24,629 nucleotides of DNA. Source: Alphaproteobacteria bacterium (GTDB lineage: Bacteria; Pseudomonadota; Alphaproteobacteria; Sphingomonadales; Sphingomonadaceae). The DNA lies in contig JAGWQR010000292.1 in assembly GCA_028869975.1 (NCBI GenBank), forward strand, positions 1-24,629, in the 5' to 3' direction. How positions within the stretch are numbered: position 1 is the stretch's first letter; each line of letters opens with the position of its first letter. The translations under genes were made by a program, and so were the position numbers. This document shows positions 8,690 to 15,875 of the stretch, piece after piece. A model generated the notes under the pieces. The model was not told the origin of the DNA. It ran no database searches and saw only the letters and a list, made by a program, of their open reading frames with translations.

Positions 8690-8709
8690 GTTATCGATAT
8701 CATTTTTTG
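8668..8709. promoter_or_regulatory. LacI-family double operator
   Basis: CAAAAAATGATA (8668-8679) and TATCATTTTTTG (8698-8709) are perfect 12-bp inverted arms around an 18-bp centre. Within the element lie two abutting 14-bp half-palindromes, each with a central CG: TGATAACGATGTCA (8675-8688) and AGTTATCGATATCA (8689-8702). CG-centred TGATAACG-like palindromes are typical LacI-family operators. The regulator encoded next door has the hinge-helix Leu that inserts at a central CG step. The element covers the -35 of the operon promoter. Confidence 0.75.
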
Positions 8710-8747
8710 TTTCCCATTACCTAGAAGCATAAAAAACCCTATATTTT

Positions 8748-9752
8748 CTAGGTTTCGCGGGCCTTGAATAGGACCGGCATCGCCTGAGATTTAACGGCAC
8801 GGCCATGGGTGAGATCGAGAATTTTACGGGCCAGTAACATCCCGCCCTCGTCCCAATTTTGACGCACCGAGGTGAGTGCGGGCTGACAATGCACCGCGCT
8901 CGGCGCATCATCAAAGCCGACAATGGCAACCTCATCGGGCACTGCAACCTGTGCCTCTTGGAGCGCCCGGATCGCGCCGATCGCAATGGCGTCGCTGGCC
9001 GCAAACACGCCGTCGAAATTGCGCGGCGCGGTCTCAAGCAGGGCTTTCATTGCGCCATGCCCGCCATCTTCAGTAAACGGACAATGTAGTGTGGCCATAA
9101 GCCTCGCGCCGTTTTCGGCGAGTCGTGTCTTGAAACCAGCGAGCCGGTCAGCAATTTCAAGGTGTCGCGTTTCACCCAGAAACACCATTGCCCGGCGGCC
9201 GAGAAACAGCAAGTGATCAGCCGCCAGTCGCCCGCCATGAACATTGTTCGAGCCGACTGTGATATGATCCTCATTGCCATCCACCGAACCCCAGATAACG
9301 TAAGGCAGGCCCGATTTCTGCACCTTGTCCACCGCATCTTCATACAGGCCCTGTCCGAGCAGGATCACGCCATCAACCGCCGGCGGCGCGCGCTCAAATA
9401 CAGCCATTGTAGTGAGCACCATATTATAGGCGGCACCACTCAGTTCCTGCAAAATTCCGCCGAGCAGCGACAACGGATATGGTTCGCTCATGGAACGGTC
9501 GTGCGAGGGGGTCATTTCTATCACTACAGCAATTGTCCGCGTACGTTGCTGACGCAGGTTGCGGGCTGCAACATTGAGCCGGAATCCGCGCGCCTCGGCC
9601 ACGGCACGCACCCGTTCACGGGTTGCCTCGCGCACACCAGGATGATCCGCGAGTGCACGCGACACGGTAATCTTGGAGACCCCAACCTCTCGGGCGAGAT
9701 CATCCATCGTAACACGTGCAGCAGATTGGACGGGACTATGATTGCGGCTCAT
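8748..9752 (-). CDS. LacI-family transcriptional repressor of the alpha-glucoside locus
   Basis: A 334-residue DNA-binding protein. The N-terminal helix-turn-helix (about 14-33, VTMDDLAREVGVSKITVSRAL) is followed by the hinge helix AARNLRQQRT with Leu66. A periplasmic-binding-protein-like effector domain then runs to about 330, with the usual VDGVILLG and VAIVGFDDAP segments. The ATG at 9752 follows AAGGAA. It is transcribed in the same direction as the phosphorylase, 140 bp upstream of it, with the double operator between. It probably represses the phosphorylase-receptor-transporter operon until the imported disaccharide or a derivative binds. A short inverted repeat CCTAGAA/TTCTAGG (8720-8726/8746-8752) spans its stop codon and might be a weak terminator. 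Confidence 0.92.
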   Translation of the reverse strand: MSRNHSPVQSAARVTMDDLAREVGVSKITVSRALADHPGVREATRERVRAVAEARGFRLNVAARNLRQQRTRTIAVVIEMTPSHDRSMSEPYPLSLLGGILQELSGAAYNMVLTTMAVFERAPPAVDGVILLGQGLYEDAVDKVQKSGLPYVIWGSVDGNEDHITVGSNNVHGGRLAADHLLFLGRRAMVFLGETRHLEIADRLAGFKTRLAENGARLMATLHCPFTEDGGHGAMKALLETAPRNFDGVFAASDAIAIGAIRALQEAQVAVPDEVAIVGFDDAPSAVHCQPALTSVRQNWDEGGMLLARKILDLTHGRAVKSQAMPVLFKARET

Positions 9753-9906
9753 GGCGTTTCCTTAGCCGATAATAACTCTATTGTTAATTCGCCGCGTGAT
9801 GCAAGACACATATATAGCGTCTGTCCTGCTCACGTACTTATCAGCCGCGTATTGACCGGAATGATCGGAAAATAAGCTAATTTCTTGATAGGTTTCACCG
9901 GAATGG
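9753..9906. other. 154-bp intergenic gap upstream of the LacI gene
   Basis: It holds the leader of the LacI-type gene and separates the sugar locus from the crotonase gene on the same strand. TAAC-6-GTTA near 9774 is a weak inverted repeat. No CG-centred copy of the downstream operator was seen, so autoregulation is not supported. A TATATA stretch around 9810-9816 could serve as a minus-strand -10, but no convincing -35 was found. Confidence 0.4.
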
Positions 9907-10716
9907 TTAGTTGTGTTCGCTACCCTTGCCAAATTTCGGCGTCCGCTTCTCCTTGAGTGCCGCCACCCCCTCGCGGTGATCGGCAGTGCGCACCGACTGG
10001 CGCTCAAGCTCAAGCCCGGCGTCGAGCTGCGCCGCCACCAGTCGCTTGAGTTCGGCATTGGCGAGGCGTTTGGTGGCGCGGATCGCGAATTGCGCGCCCG
10101 CCAAAAGCCGCGCGACGCTGGCGATGACTGCTTCATCCAATGCATCGGTTGACAAGGCATGGTTGATCAGCCCGATGGCGGCGGCGCGCTCGGCGCTCAG
10201 CAATTCACCGGTCAGCAGATACTCCTTGGCGCGCGCGGCGCCGATCAGTGCGGGCCAGATGATCGCGCCGCCATCGCCCGCGACCAGCCCGAGCGCCACG
10301 TGCGGATCGCCGATTTTGGCTTGGCTCTGGGCGAAGATGATGTCGCAGAACAGCGCAATCGTCGCCCCCAACCCCACGGCATGGCCGTTCATGCGGCAAA
10401 TCACCGGCTTGTCGATGTCCATAAGCGTGGTGATGATTCGCCGCGCCTGATCCACCTCATGGTCGAAAAGTTCCGGATTGGCGGCGTTGCGCGCGATATG
10501 GTCGAGATCGCCGCCCGCCGAAAAGGCGCGGCCCGCGCCGGTGAGCAGCAGCACATCCGAGCCTGCATCACTGCGCGCAAAGATGAGCGCCTCGGGCAGT
10601 TCATCATGCATCTGCAAGTTGAACGCGTTGAGCGCGTCTGGCCGGTTGAGCGTCAGCGTCAAGAGTCGGCCCTGCCGCGTCAGCAGCAAAGTTTCAAAGT
10701 GAGGCAGCGCATCCAT
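9907..10716 (-). CDS. enoyl-CoA hydratase/isomerase-family (crotonase) protein
   Basis: A 269-residue crotonase-fold protein. The start at 10716 (MDALPHFETL) follows AGAAGG; an extension to 10842 would overlap the divergent gene and is rejected. The acyl-CoA pocket and oxyanion-hole segments are clear: RAFSAGGDL (63-71) and NGHAVGLGA (110-118). Aligned by eye with rat mitochondrial hydratase, the two catalytic glutamates are absent: Thr119 replaces Glu144 and His139 replaces Glu164. Asp148 is gained in the AGDGG turn. Ordinary enoyl-CoA hydration is therefore doubtful; isomerase, hydrolase or another crotonase chemistry is possible. It is divergent from the KstD-like gene, so a shared control region (10717-10820) is likely. 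It would act on a CoA-ester intermediate of the catabolic island. Confidence 0.87.
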   Translation of the reverse strand: MDALPHFETLLLTRQGRLLTLTLNRPDALNAFNLQMHDELPEALIFARSDAGSDVLLLTGAGRAFSAGGDLDHIARNAANPELFDHEVDQARRIITTLMDIDKPVICRMNGHAVGLGATIALFCDIIFAQSQAKIGDPHVALGLVAGDGGAIIWPALIGAARAKEYLLTGELLSAERAAAIGLINHALSTDALDEAVIASVARLLAGAQFAIRATKRLANAELKRLVAAQLDAGLELERQSVRTADHREGVAALKEKRTPKFGKGSEHN

Positions 10717-10771
10717 GCACAGCCTTCTACCACGCACGGGCGATATGAAAAGCGCGCGGGGGCGATAAGGC

Positions 10772-10800
10772 TTGTTGCGCACGGCGCGGCGCGCTCTATT
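10772..10800 (+). promoter_or_regulatory. candidate promoter of the KstD-like gene
   Basis: TTGTTG (10772-10777), a 17-base spacer and TCTATT (10795-10800) lie 20 bp before the ATG at 10821. It overlaps the 11-mer GTTGCGCACGG (10774-10784) that recurs before the dehydrogenase gene at 22715. The -10 match is poor. Confidence 0.3.
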
Positions 10801-10820
10801 CGGGCGCGAGAGGAGCGGTG

Positions 10821-12482
10821 ATGGCCGATTTTGACGAGACATTTGACTGGGTGGTGATCGGTTCAGGCGCGGGGTCGTTCGCGTCGGCGCTGGTCATGCG
10901 CAAGGCGGGCAAATCAGCGGTTATCCTTGAGAAAACCGGGCTGGTCGGCGGCACGACGGCCAAATCGGGCGGGGTGATCTGGGTGCCGAACAACCGCTTC
11001 ATCCGCGCCGCCGAACCCGATGAAACGCCGGAGAAGGCGCTGACCTACTTGCAAGCGGTGTGCGGCGATCTGCCCGGCTCCACCCCCGCCAAACGCGCGG
11101 CCTATGTGTCCGAGGCCCCCATGATGATCGATTTCCTCATCGATCACGGGGTGGCGCTTGAGCGCGGTTCCAAATTCTGGCCCGATTATTATGACGATGC
11201 CCCTGGCGGGTGCAACACCAGCCGCATTGTCACCGCCAAGCCATTCAACCTGAAGGAACTGGGCGCGTGGCGCAAAAATCTGCGTCCCGGTTTCCTCGAT
11301 GGCTTCAACGCGCGGCTCGATGACGGGATGCGGGTGGGCCTCAAGCACAAAAGCTGGCGCTTGAAGCTGCTCTACCTCAAACTGGTGGCGCAGACCGCGC
11401 TTGGGCGCGCGCTCGGCAAATATCACACGACAGCGGGTGCCGCGTTGCAAGGGCGGATGCTGCAAGCGGCGCTCAAAGCCGGCGTGGAAGTGCGCACTGA
11501 CAGCGCGGTCTCCGAACTGATCGTCGAGCAGAACCGCGTGGTTGGCGTTGCCACGCCGCACGGCACCATCGCCGCGCGCATCGGCGTGCTCGTCAATGCC
11601 GGTGGCTTTGCGCAGAACCAGGCGATGCGCGACCAGCATATGCCCGGCACGCGCGCCGAATGGTCGAACACGCCCGAGGGCGATACCGGCGATCTCCACA
11701 CCGAAATGGCGCGGATCGGCGCTCAAATGGCGCAGATGGACCAGATGGTCGGCTATCAGCTCACGCAAATGCCGGGCTGGGACAAAGGCTATGTCCGCCC
11801 ACCCGCGCAATCGATCACCGGCAAACCGCACTGCATCCTCGTCGATCAATCGGGCGTGCGCTACATGAACGAGGCTGGGTCATATGAGCTTTACTGCCAG
11901 AATATGCTCGAACGGAACAAGAGCGTGCCCGCTGTGCCGAGCTGGGCGGTGTTCGATGCGCACTATGCCGGGGATTATCCGGTCGGTGGCGTGAGGATCG
12001 AGAAATATTACCAGATGTGGCGCGATACGGGGTATCTGAAACAGGCGGACACGGTGGACGGGCTGGCCGCACAGATCGGCTGCGCGCCGGAAAGCTTGCG
12101 CGCCACGATCGACCGCTGGAACAGCTTTGTCGATGCGGGCGTGGACGCAGATTTCAACCGTGGCGCGCGTCGTTACGATCAATGGCTGGGGGATCCGTTC
12201 CACGGACCGAACCCGGCCTTGGGGCGGATCGACAGGGCGCCCTTCTATGCCGTTGATGTCGTGCCCGGCGACGTGTCAACCTATGGCGGCGCGGTGACGG
12301 ACGCGGATGCGCGGGTGCTGCGCGCAGATGGTTCGGTGATCGAGGGGCTGTATGCCTGTGGGGTCTCTTCCGCCTCGGTGTTCGGCGGGGTCTATCCCGG
12401 CGCGGGTGCGAGCATCGGCCCGTCTCTCACCTTTGGTTATATCGCAGCAAAACATGCAGCCGGCGTGGGGAACAGCGCCTAG
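10821..12482 (+). CDS. FAD-dependent 3-ketosteroid-delta1-dehydrogenase-like oxidoreductase
   Basis: A 553-residue flavoprotein of the fumarate-reductase/KstD superfamily. The ATG at 10821 follows AGGAG at a 5-base spacing; the preceding GTG is less well placed. The N-terminal dinucleotide-binding motif GSGAGS is at 14-19, followed by GGTTAKSGG (43-51). KstD-type features are DYY (Tyr123/124), YMNEAGSY (Tyr355) and YPGAG (Tyr525, Gly529). These sit where Rhodococcus KstD1 has its catalytic Tyr119, Tyr318, Tyr487 and Gly491. KstD enzymes introduce a C1-C2 double bond in 3-keto-steroid ring A; here the substrate could be a 3-keto-steroid or a related cyclic ketone. The C-terminal signature IGPSLTFGYIAAKHA is also KstD-like. 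The gene converges on the CMD-like gene with overlapping stop codons. Confidence 0.85.
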   Translation: MADFDETFDWVVIGSGAGSFASALVMRKAGKSAVILEKTGLVGGTTAKSGGVIWVPNNRFIRAAEPDETPEKALTYLQAVCGDLPGSTPAKRAAYVSEAPMMIDFLIDHGVALERGSKFWPDYYDDAPGGCNTSRIVTAKPFNLKELGAWRKNLRPGFLDGFNARLDDGMRVGLKHKSWRLKLLYLKLVAQTALGRALGKYHTTAGAALQGRMLQAALKAGVEVRTDSAVSELIVEQNRVVGVATPHGTIAARIGVLVNAGGFAQNQAMRDQHMPGTRAEWSNTPEGDTGDLHTEMARIGAQMAQMDQMVGYQLTQMPGWDKGYVRPPAQSITGKPHCILVDQSGVRYMNEAGSYELYCQNMLERNKSVPAVPSWAVFDAHYAGDYPVGGVRIEKYYQMWRDTGYLKQADTVDGLAAQIGCAPESLRATIDRWNSFVDAGVDADFNRGARRYDQWLGDPFHGPNPALGRIDRAPFYAVDVVPGDVSTYGGAVTDADARVLRADGSVIEGLYACGVSSASVFGGVYPGAGASIGPSLTFGYIAAKHAAGVGNSA

Positions 12483-12865
12483 CCCTTCCCCTCCACTTCC
12501 GCAAAGGCCTGCAGCATTGCTGCGCGCGCGGTGCTCGCGGTCGGCAGCCCGCAATAGGGGATGGCGGTGGTGAGGATCTCTTCAATCTCCGCCTTGGTCA
12601 GGCCGTTGGCGAGCGCCATTTTGGTGTGATAGCCGATCTCGCTCACCTGCCGCTGCGCAATCACCATACCGAGCACCGCGCAACTGCGCATCTTGCGCGG
12701 CAGGCCGTCACTCGCCCAGATGCTGCCGAACGCCATGTCCATCGCCCAGCGCGCGGTGGAGATGCCGAACGTGTCCGACTCGAGGTGTGCCTTCAGCCCA
12801 CTCGCTGCCTGTTCGCCATAGATTTGCCCGAATATCTCGATGCCTTTTTCGCGTGGCGTGCTCAT
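12479..12865 (-). CDS. carboxymuconolactone decarboxylase (CMD/AhpD)-family protein
   Basis: A 128-residue alpha-helical protein matching the usual length of small CMD proteins. The second of two tandem ATGs (12865) sits 6 bases after AGGAG and is preferred to 12868. The conserved C-terminal block is visible, with His80 (IGYHTKMALANGLT) and the IPYCGLPTA turn. There is no AhpD CxxC pair, so peroxidase activity is not supported. Genuine gamma-CMD would act in protocatechuate breakdown, but no partner pca genes are near. The function may be a lactone or ketone step specific to this island, or unrelated. It is divergent from the SDR gene across a 71-bp gap. Confidence 0.8.
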   Translation of the reverse strand: MSTPREKGIEIFGQIYGEQAASGLKAHLESDTFGISTARWAMDMAFGSIWASDGLPRKMRSCAVLGMVIAQRQVSEIGYHTKMALANGLTKAEIEEILTTAIPYCGLPTASTARAAMLQAFAEVEGKG

Positions 12866-12882
12866 CATCCTCTCCTTATCGT

Positions 12883-12894
12883 GACAGCGTTGTC
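12883..12894. promoter_or_regulatory. palindrome in the CMD/SDR divergent gap, possible operator
   Basis: GACAGCGTTGTC is a near-perfect 12-bp palindrome, with only the one pair at positions 5/8 not complementary. It lies in the 71-bp gap between the divergent CMD-like and SDR genes, where a shared repressor site would be expected. No regulator gene for this cluster is in the window. Confidence 0.3.
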
Positions 12895-12936
12895 GCCCAC
12901 CTTGACCAGCGCGCAGGGAAGCGCAAGGCTGAACGC

Positions 12937-13803
12937 ATGAGTGAGGCAAAATCCATGTTCAAAAACGCCCGTGCGCTGATTATCGGTGGCGGAAAGAATA
13001 TCGGGCGGGCCATCGCGCTCGAATGGGCGCGGCGCGGCGCTGATGTAGCGGTCGCTGATCTCGATGGTGATGCGGCGCGAGAGACAGCCGAGATGGTTGC
13101 GGCGGAGGGGAGCAAGTCGGTTGGGCTAACCTGCGATGTCACCAGCGAGGCGTCCGTGCGCGCGGCGGCGGATGCGGCGGAGGCGGCGCTCGGGCCAATC
13201 GACATCCTGATGAACAATGCCGGCATCCTCTCGGGCGGCAACCCCGAGGATATTCCGCTGTCCGCGTGGGCCGCGATGATGGACGTCAATTTCTTCGGTA
13301 TGGTGCGCGCGAATGCCATTTTCCTGCCCAAGATGCTGGCGCGCGGCAGCGGGCATATCGTCAACACCGCGAGCTTTGCCGGCATGTATCCGTTCGCGAC
13401 CAGCCGCGTGCATTATGCCGCGTCGAAAGCGGCGGTGCTGTCCATGTCCGAGAATCTGGCGGTCTACTGCATCCCCCAGGGCGTGCGCGTGTCGTGCCTC
13501 GCCCCCGGCCCGGTGATGACCACCTCGGTGCAGGGCATGAAGCATTATTCGGAAAACTACACGATGCGGGCACCTGGCAGTCATCTGACGCTCATTTCGC
13601 AGGCCGACTGTGCGCGGATACTCTCGGATGGCATGGCGGCGGGCCGGATCATCATACCGACGCATGAGGAAGTATGGGACACGCTCGCCGCGCGCGGTCC
13701 CGATTATGATGCCTATATCCATGCCAAAATCGCAGCGTTTGAGCGCGGCGACAGCGGCCGCCCGCATGTTCCGGAAGAATTTTTGAAGGAGCAGGTGAGC
13801 TAG
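12937..13803 (+). CDS. short-chain dehydrogenase/reductase (SDR)
   Basis: A 288-residue classical SDR, an NAD(P)-dependent alcohol/ketone oxidoreductase. The ATG at 12937 (MSEAKSMF) follows AAGG; a longer frame back to 12787 overlaps the divergent gene. The cofactor motif is GGGKNIG (17-23), a variant of TGxxxGIG. Asp41 at the end of strand beta2 favours NAD. NNAG (93-96), Asn118, Ser146, Tyr160 and Lys164 complete the catalytic tetrad. By context it would oxidise or reduce a hydroxyl of the pathway intermediate, either as a hydroxysteroid-type dehydrogenase or as the 3-hydroxyacyl-CoA step. It is the first gene of the plus-strand run that continues to 17929, with 87 bp before E1 alpha. Confidence 0.9.
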   Translation: MSEAKSMFKNARALIIGGGKNIGRAIALEWARRGADVAVADLDGDAARETAEMVAAEGSKSVGLTCDVTSEASVRAAADAAEAALGPIDILMNNAGILSGGNPEDIPLSAWAAMMDVNFFGMVRANAIFLPKMLARGSGHIVNTASFAGMYPFATSRVHYAASKAAVLSMSENLAVYCIPQGVRVSCLAPGPVMTTSVQGMKHYSENYTMRAPGSHLTLISQADCARILSDGMAAGRIIIPTHEEVWDTLAARGPDYDAYIHAKIAAFERGDSGRPHVPEEFLKEQVS

Positions 13804-13890
13804 GCCGCGCCCAATATCGCCACGGCGCAGTTGCGCGTCTGCCACCGCCCCGGCATAGTCGGCGCGCATTTCAAGCGGAGAGAGTTTCCC

Positions 13891-14886
13891 ATGGCAGAGC
13901 AGAGCAACGCGCCCAAGCCCGACGCACAAGCACTTCTCGATATTTTCCGGCGGATGGTCCGCATCGAGCGCAACGACGACGCGATCCGCACCGCCATGCG
14001 TCGGGGCAGGATCACCGCGCCTTATTATTCGGGGCGCGGACAGGAGGTGATCCCCGCCACCATCTCGCACTTCCTCAACGATGACGACCAGATTTGCACC
14101 ATTTATCGCGGCATTCATGATATGGTGGCGAAGGGCATTCCGCTGCGCCCGCTCTGGGCCGAGATCAGCGGCAAGGTCGATGGCACCTGCAAGGGCAAGG
14201 GCGGGCCGATGCACCTGACCCATCCCGAAACCGGCGTGATGGTGACGACCGGGATTGTCGGCTCCTCAATGCCGATTGCCAATGGGCTGGGCTGGGCGGC
14301 AAAGCTCGATGGCTCGAAGCGCGTCGTGGTCGCGTATTTTGGCGATGGCGCATCGAACATCGGCGCGTTCCATGAAGCGCTCAATCTGGCGTCGCTGTGG
14401 AAACTCCCGGTGCTGTTCGTGTGCCAGAATAATGGCTTTGGAGAGCACACCCGCTATGAGATAGCCACCTCGGTCGACAAGATTTCCACGCGCGCGGTGA
14501 GCTATAACATGCCGGGCTTCACAGTGAACGGGAATGATCCCGATGACATGTATGCGCATGTTCACGCCGCAGTTGCGCGCGCGCGTGCGGGCGAGGGGCC
14601 GACCTTGCTCGAATGCAAGACCTTCCGTTTCCTCGGCCATCTCATCGGGGATGATGATTTCTATATGGACAAGGCCGAGAAAGAAGCGGCGATGGCGAAA
14701 GACCCGCTTCCCCGTTTGCGTGCGCGCCTGATCGCGGAAGGACATGCCAGCGAAGCTGACCTAGACAAACTCATAGCCGACATCGAAGCCGAGATTGCTG
14801 ATGCACAGGAATATGGCGCCAACAGCCCCACCCCGTCGCGCGACGAACTGCGCCGCGATGTCTTTGCCGAGGAGATGCCCGCATGA
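13891..14886 (+). CDS. 2-oxoacid dehydrogenase-type E1 component, alpha subunit (TPP)
   Basis: A 331-residue alpha subunit of a heterotetrameric thiamine-diphosphate E1 (pyruvate, branched-chain or acetoin dehydrogenase type). The start at 13891 follows GGAGAG at an 8-base spacing. The TPP/Mg motif runs from GDG (151-153) to NN (180-181). YRGIHDMVAKG (72-82) and KGKGGPMHL (101-109) are the usual alpha-subunit loops. The stop overlaps the beta-subunit ATG (ATGA at 14883-14886). No E2 acyltransferase or E3 gene is visible. The protein must use E2/E3 made elsewhere or act alone, for example in acyloin cleavage. The substrate cannot be told from sequence. Confidence 0.9.
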   Translation: MAEQSNAPKPDAQALLDIFRRMVRIERNDDAIRTAMRRGRITAPYYSGRGQEVIPATISHFLNDDDQICTIYRGIHDMVAKGIPLRPLWAEISGKVDGTCKGKGGPMHLTHPETGVMVTTGIVGSSMPIANGLGWAAKLDGSKRVVVAYFGDGASNIGAFHEALNLASLWKLPVLFVCQNNGFGEHTRYEIATSVDKISTRAVSYNMPGFTVNGNDPDDMYAHVHAAVARARAGEGPTLLECKTFRFLGHLIGDDDFYMDKAEKEAAMAKDPLPRLRARLIAEGHASEADLDKLIADIEAEIADAQEYGANSPTPSRDELRRDVFAEEMPA

Positions 14887-15872
14887 GCGTGATGCTGCAA
14901 ATGAATGGCATTCAGGCAATCAACGCTGCGATGGTCGAGGCGATGGAAGCCGATCCGAAAGTGCTTGTGCTCGGTGAGGACATTGCCGATCCGCAAGGCG
15001 GTGGCGTCACCGGCACGATGAAGGGCCTGTCCACGCGCTTTGGCGAGCACCGCGTGCGCACCACGCCGATTTCGGAGCAGGCGATCATCGGTGCGGCCAT
15101 CGGCGCGGCACTGGGCGGTTACAAGCCCGTCGCCGAGATCATGCTGATGAACTTCACGACCGTCGCGATGGACATGATCTTCAACCATGCCGCGAAACTG
15201 CGCTTCATGTCGGGCGGGCAGAGCCAAGTCCCGATCACGATCCGCACGCTCACAGGGGCCGGCTGGCAGACGGCGGGCCAGCATTGCGATCACCTGGAAG
15301 GCTGGTTCGCCCATGCGGCGGGGATCAAGGTGATTGCGGCCTCCTCGCCCGCCGACATGAAGGGCCTGATGCTGAGCTGCATTCAGGACCCCGACCCCTG
15401 CCTGTTCATCGAGACCGGGATGACGCTCTTCTCGCCAGGGGAAGTGCCCGCCGATCAGGGCCCGATCCCGCTCGGCAAGGCGAAGGTTGCGGTGTCGGGG
15501 TCGGACATCACCATCGTCACCTGGGCGGCGCAGACGATCCGCTGCATGATGGCGTTACAGGCGCTGGGCGAAGCCGGGATTTCTGCCGAGATTGTTGACC
15601 TGCGTACGATTTCGCCGTGGGACAAGGAGACTGTGCTGGCGTCTGCTGCCAAAACCGGGCGGGTGATGATCGCGCATGAGGCGGTGCGTGACTTCGGTCC
15701 CGGTGCCGAGATTGCCGCGACCATCCATGAGGAATTATTCGGCCAGCTCAAGAAGCCGGTCAAGCGGCTCGGCGCGCCCAAATGTGCAGTGCCGTTCGCC
15801 AAGGTGCTTGAGGATGCCTATCTCGTCCAGCCCGATGATATTGTTGCGGCGGCAAAGGCGCTGATGGGCTAG
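14883..15872 (+). CDS. 2-oxoacid dehydrogenase-type E1 component, beta subunit
   Basis: A 329-residue partner of the preceding alpha subunit, coupled to it by a 4-base overlap. The N-terminal pyrimidine-binding domain carries VLGEDIAD (29-36) and the catalytic Glu65 in ISEQAIIG, which activates the TPP aminopyrimidine. The C-terminal transketolase-like domain starts near residue 200 and includes VDLRTISPWD. Length and motifs are complete, so an active heterotetramer is expected. It is followed after 3 bp by an acyl-CoA dehydrogenase gene, so decarboxylation of a 2-oxoacid and beta-oxidation appear to be co-expressed. Confidence 0.9.
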   Translation: MSVMLQMNGIQAINAAMVEAMEADPKVLVLGEDIADPQGGGVTGTMKGLSTRFGEHRVRTTPISEQAIIGAAIGAALGGYKPVAEIMLMNFTTVAMDMIFNHAAKLRFMSGGQSQVPITIRTLTGAGWQTAGQHCDHLEGWFAHAAGIKVIAASSPADMKGLMLSCIQDPDPCLFIETGMTLFSPGEVPADQGPIPLGKAKVAVSGSDITIVTWAAQTIRCMMALQALGEAGISAEIVDLRTISPWDKETVLASAAKTGRVMIAHEAVRDFGPGAEIAATIHEELFGQLKKPVKRLGAPKCAVPFAKVLEDAYLVQPDDIVAAAKALMG

Positions 15873-15875
15873 GAC

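Noticed and set aside
8668..8709. AT-rich inverted repeat as a rho-independent terminator of the LacI gene
   Set aside because: The stem has almost no GC, and it overlaps a perfect -35 and CG-centred palindromes, so an operator explains it better.
2059..9752. Sugar locus as a transposon or integron cargo
   Set aside because: No transposase, integrase, target-site duplication or tRNA edge was seen at either boundary. Only composition hints at transfer.
10717..10842. N-terminal extension of the crotonase to 10842
   Set aside because: It would overlap the start of the divergent flavoprotein gene, adds an Arg-rich stretch unlike any crotonase, and bypasses a good ribosome site at the 10716 start.
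13126..14223. 365-codon open frame on the minus strand
   Set aside because: It runs antisense to the SDR and E1 alpha genes, is rich in Arg, His and Ala, and has no recognisable motif or ribosome site.
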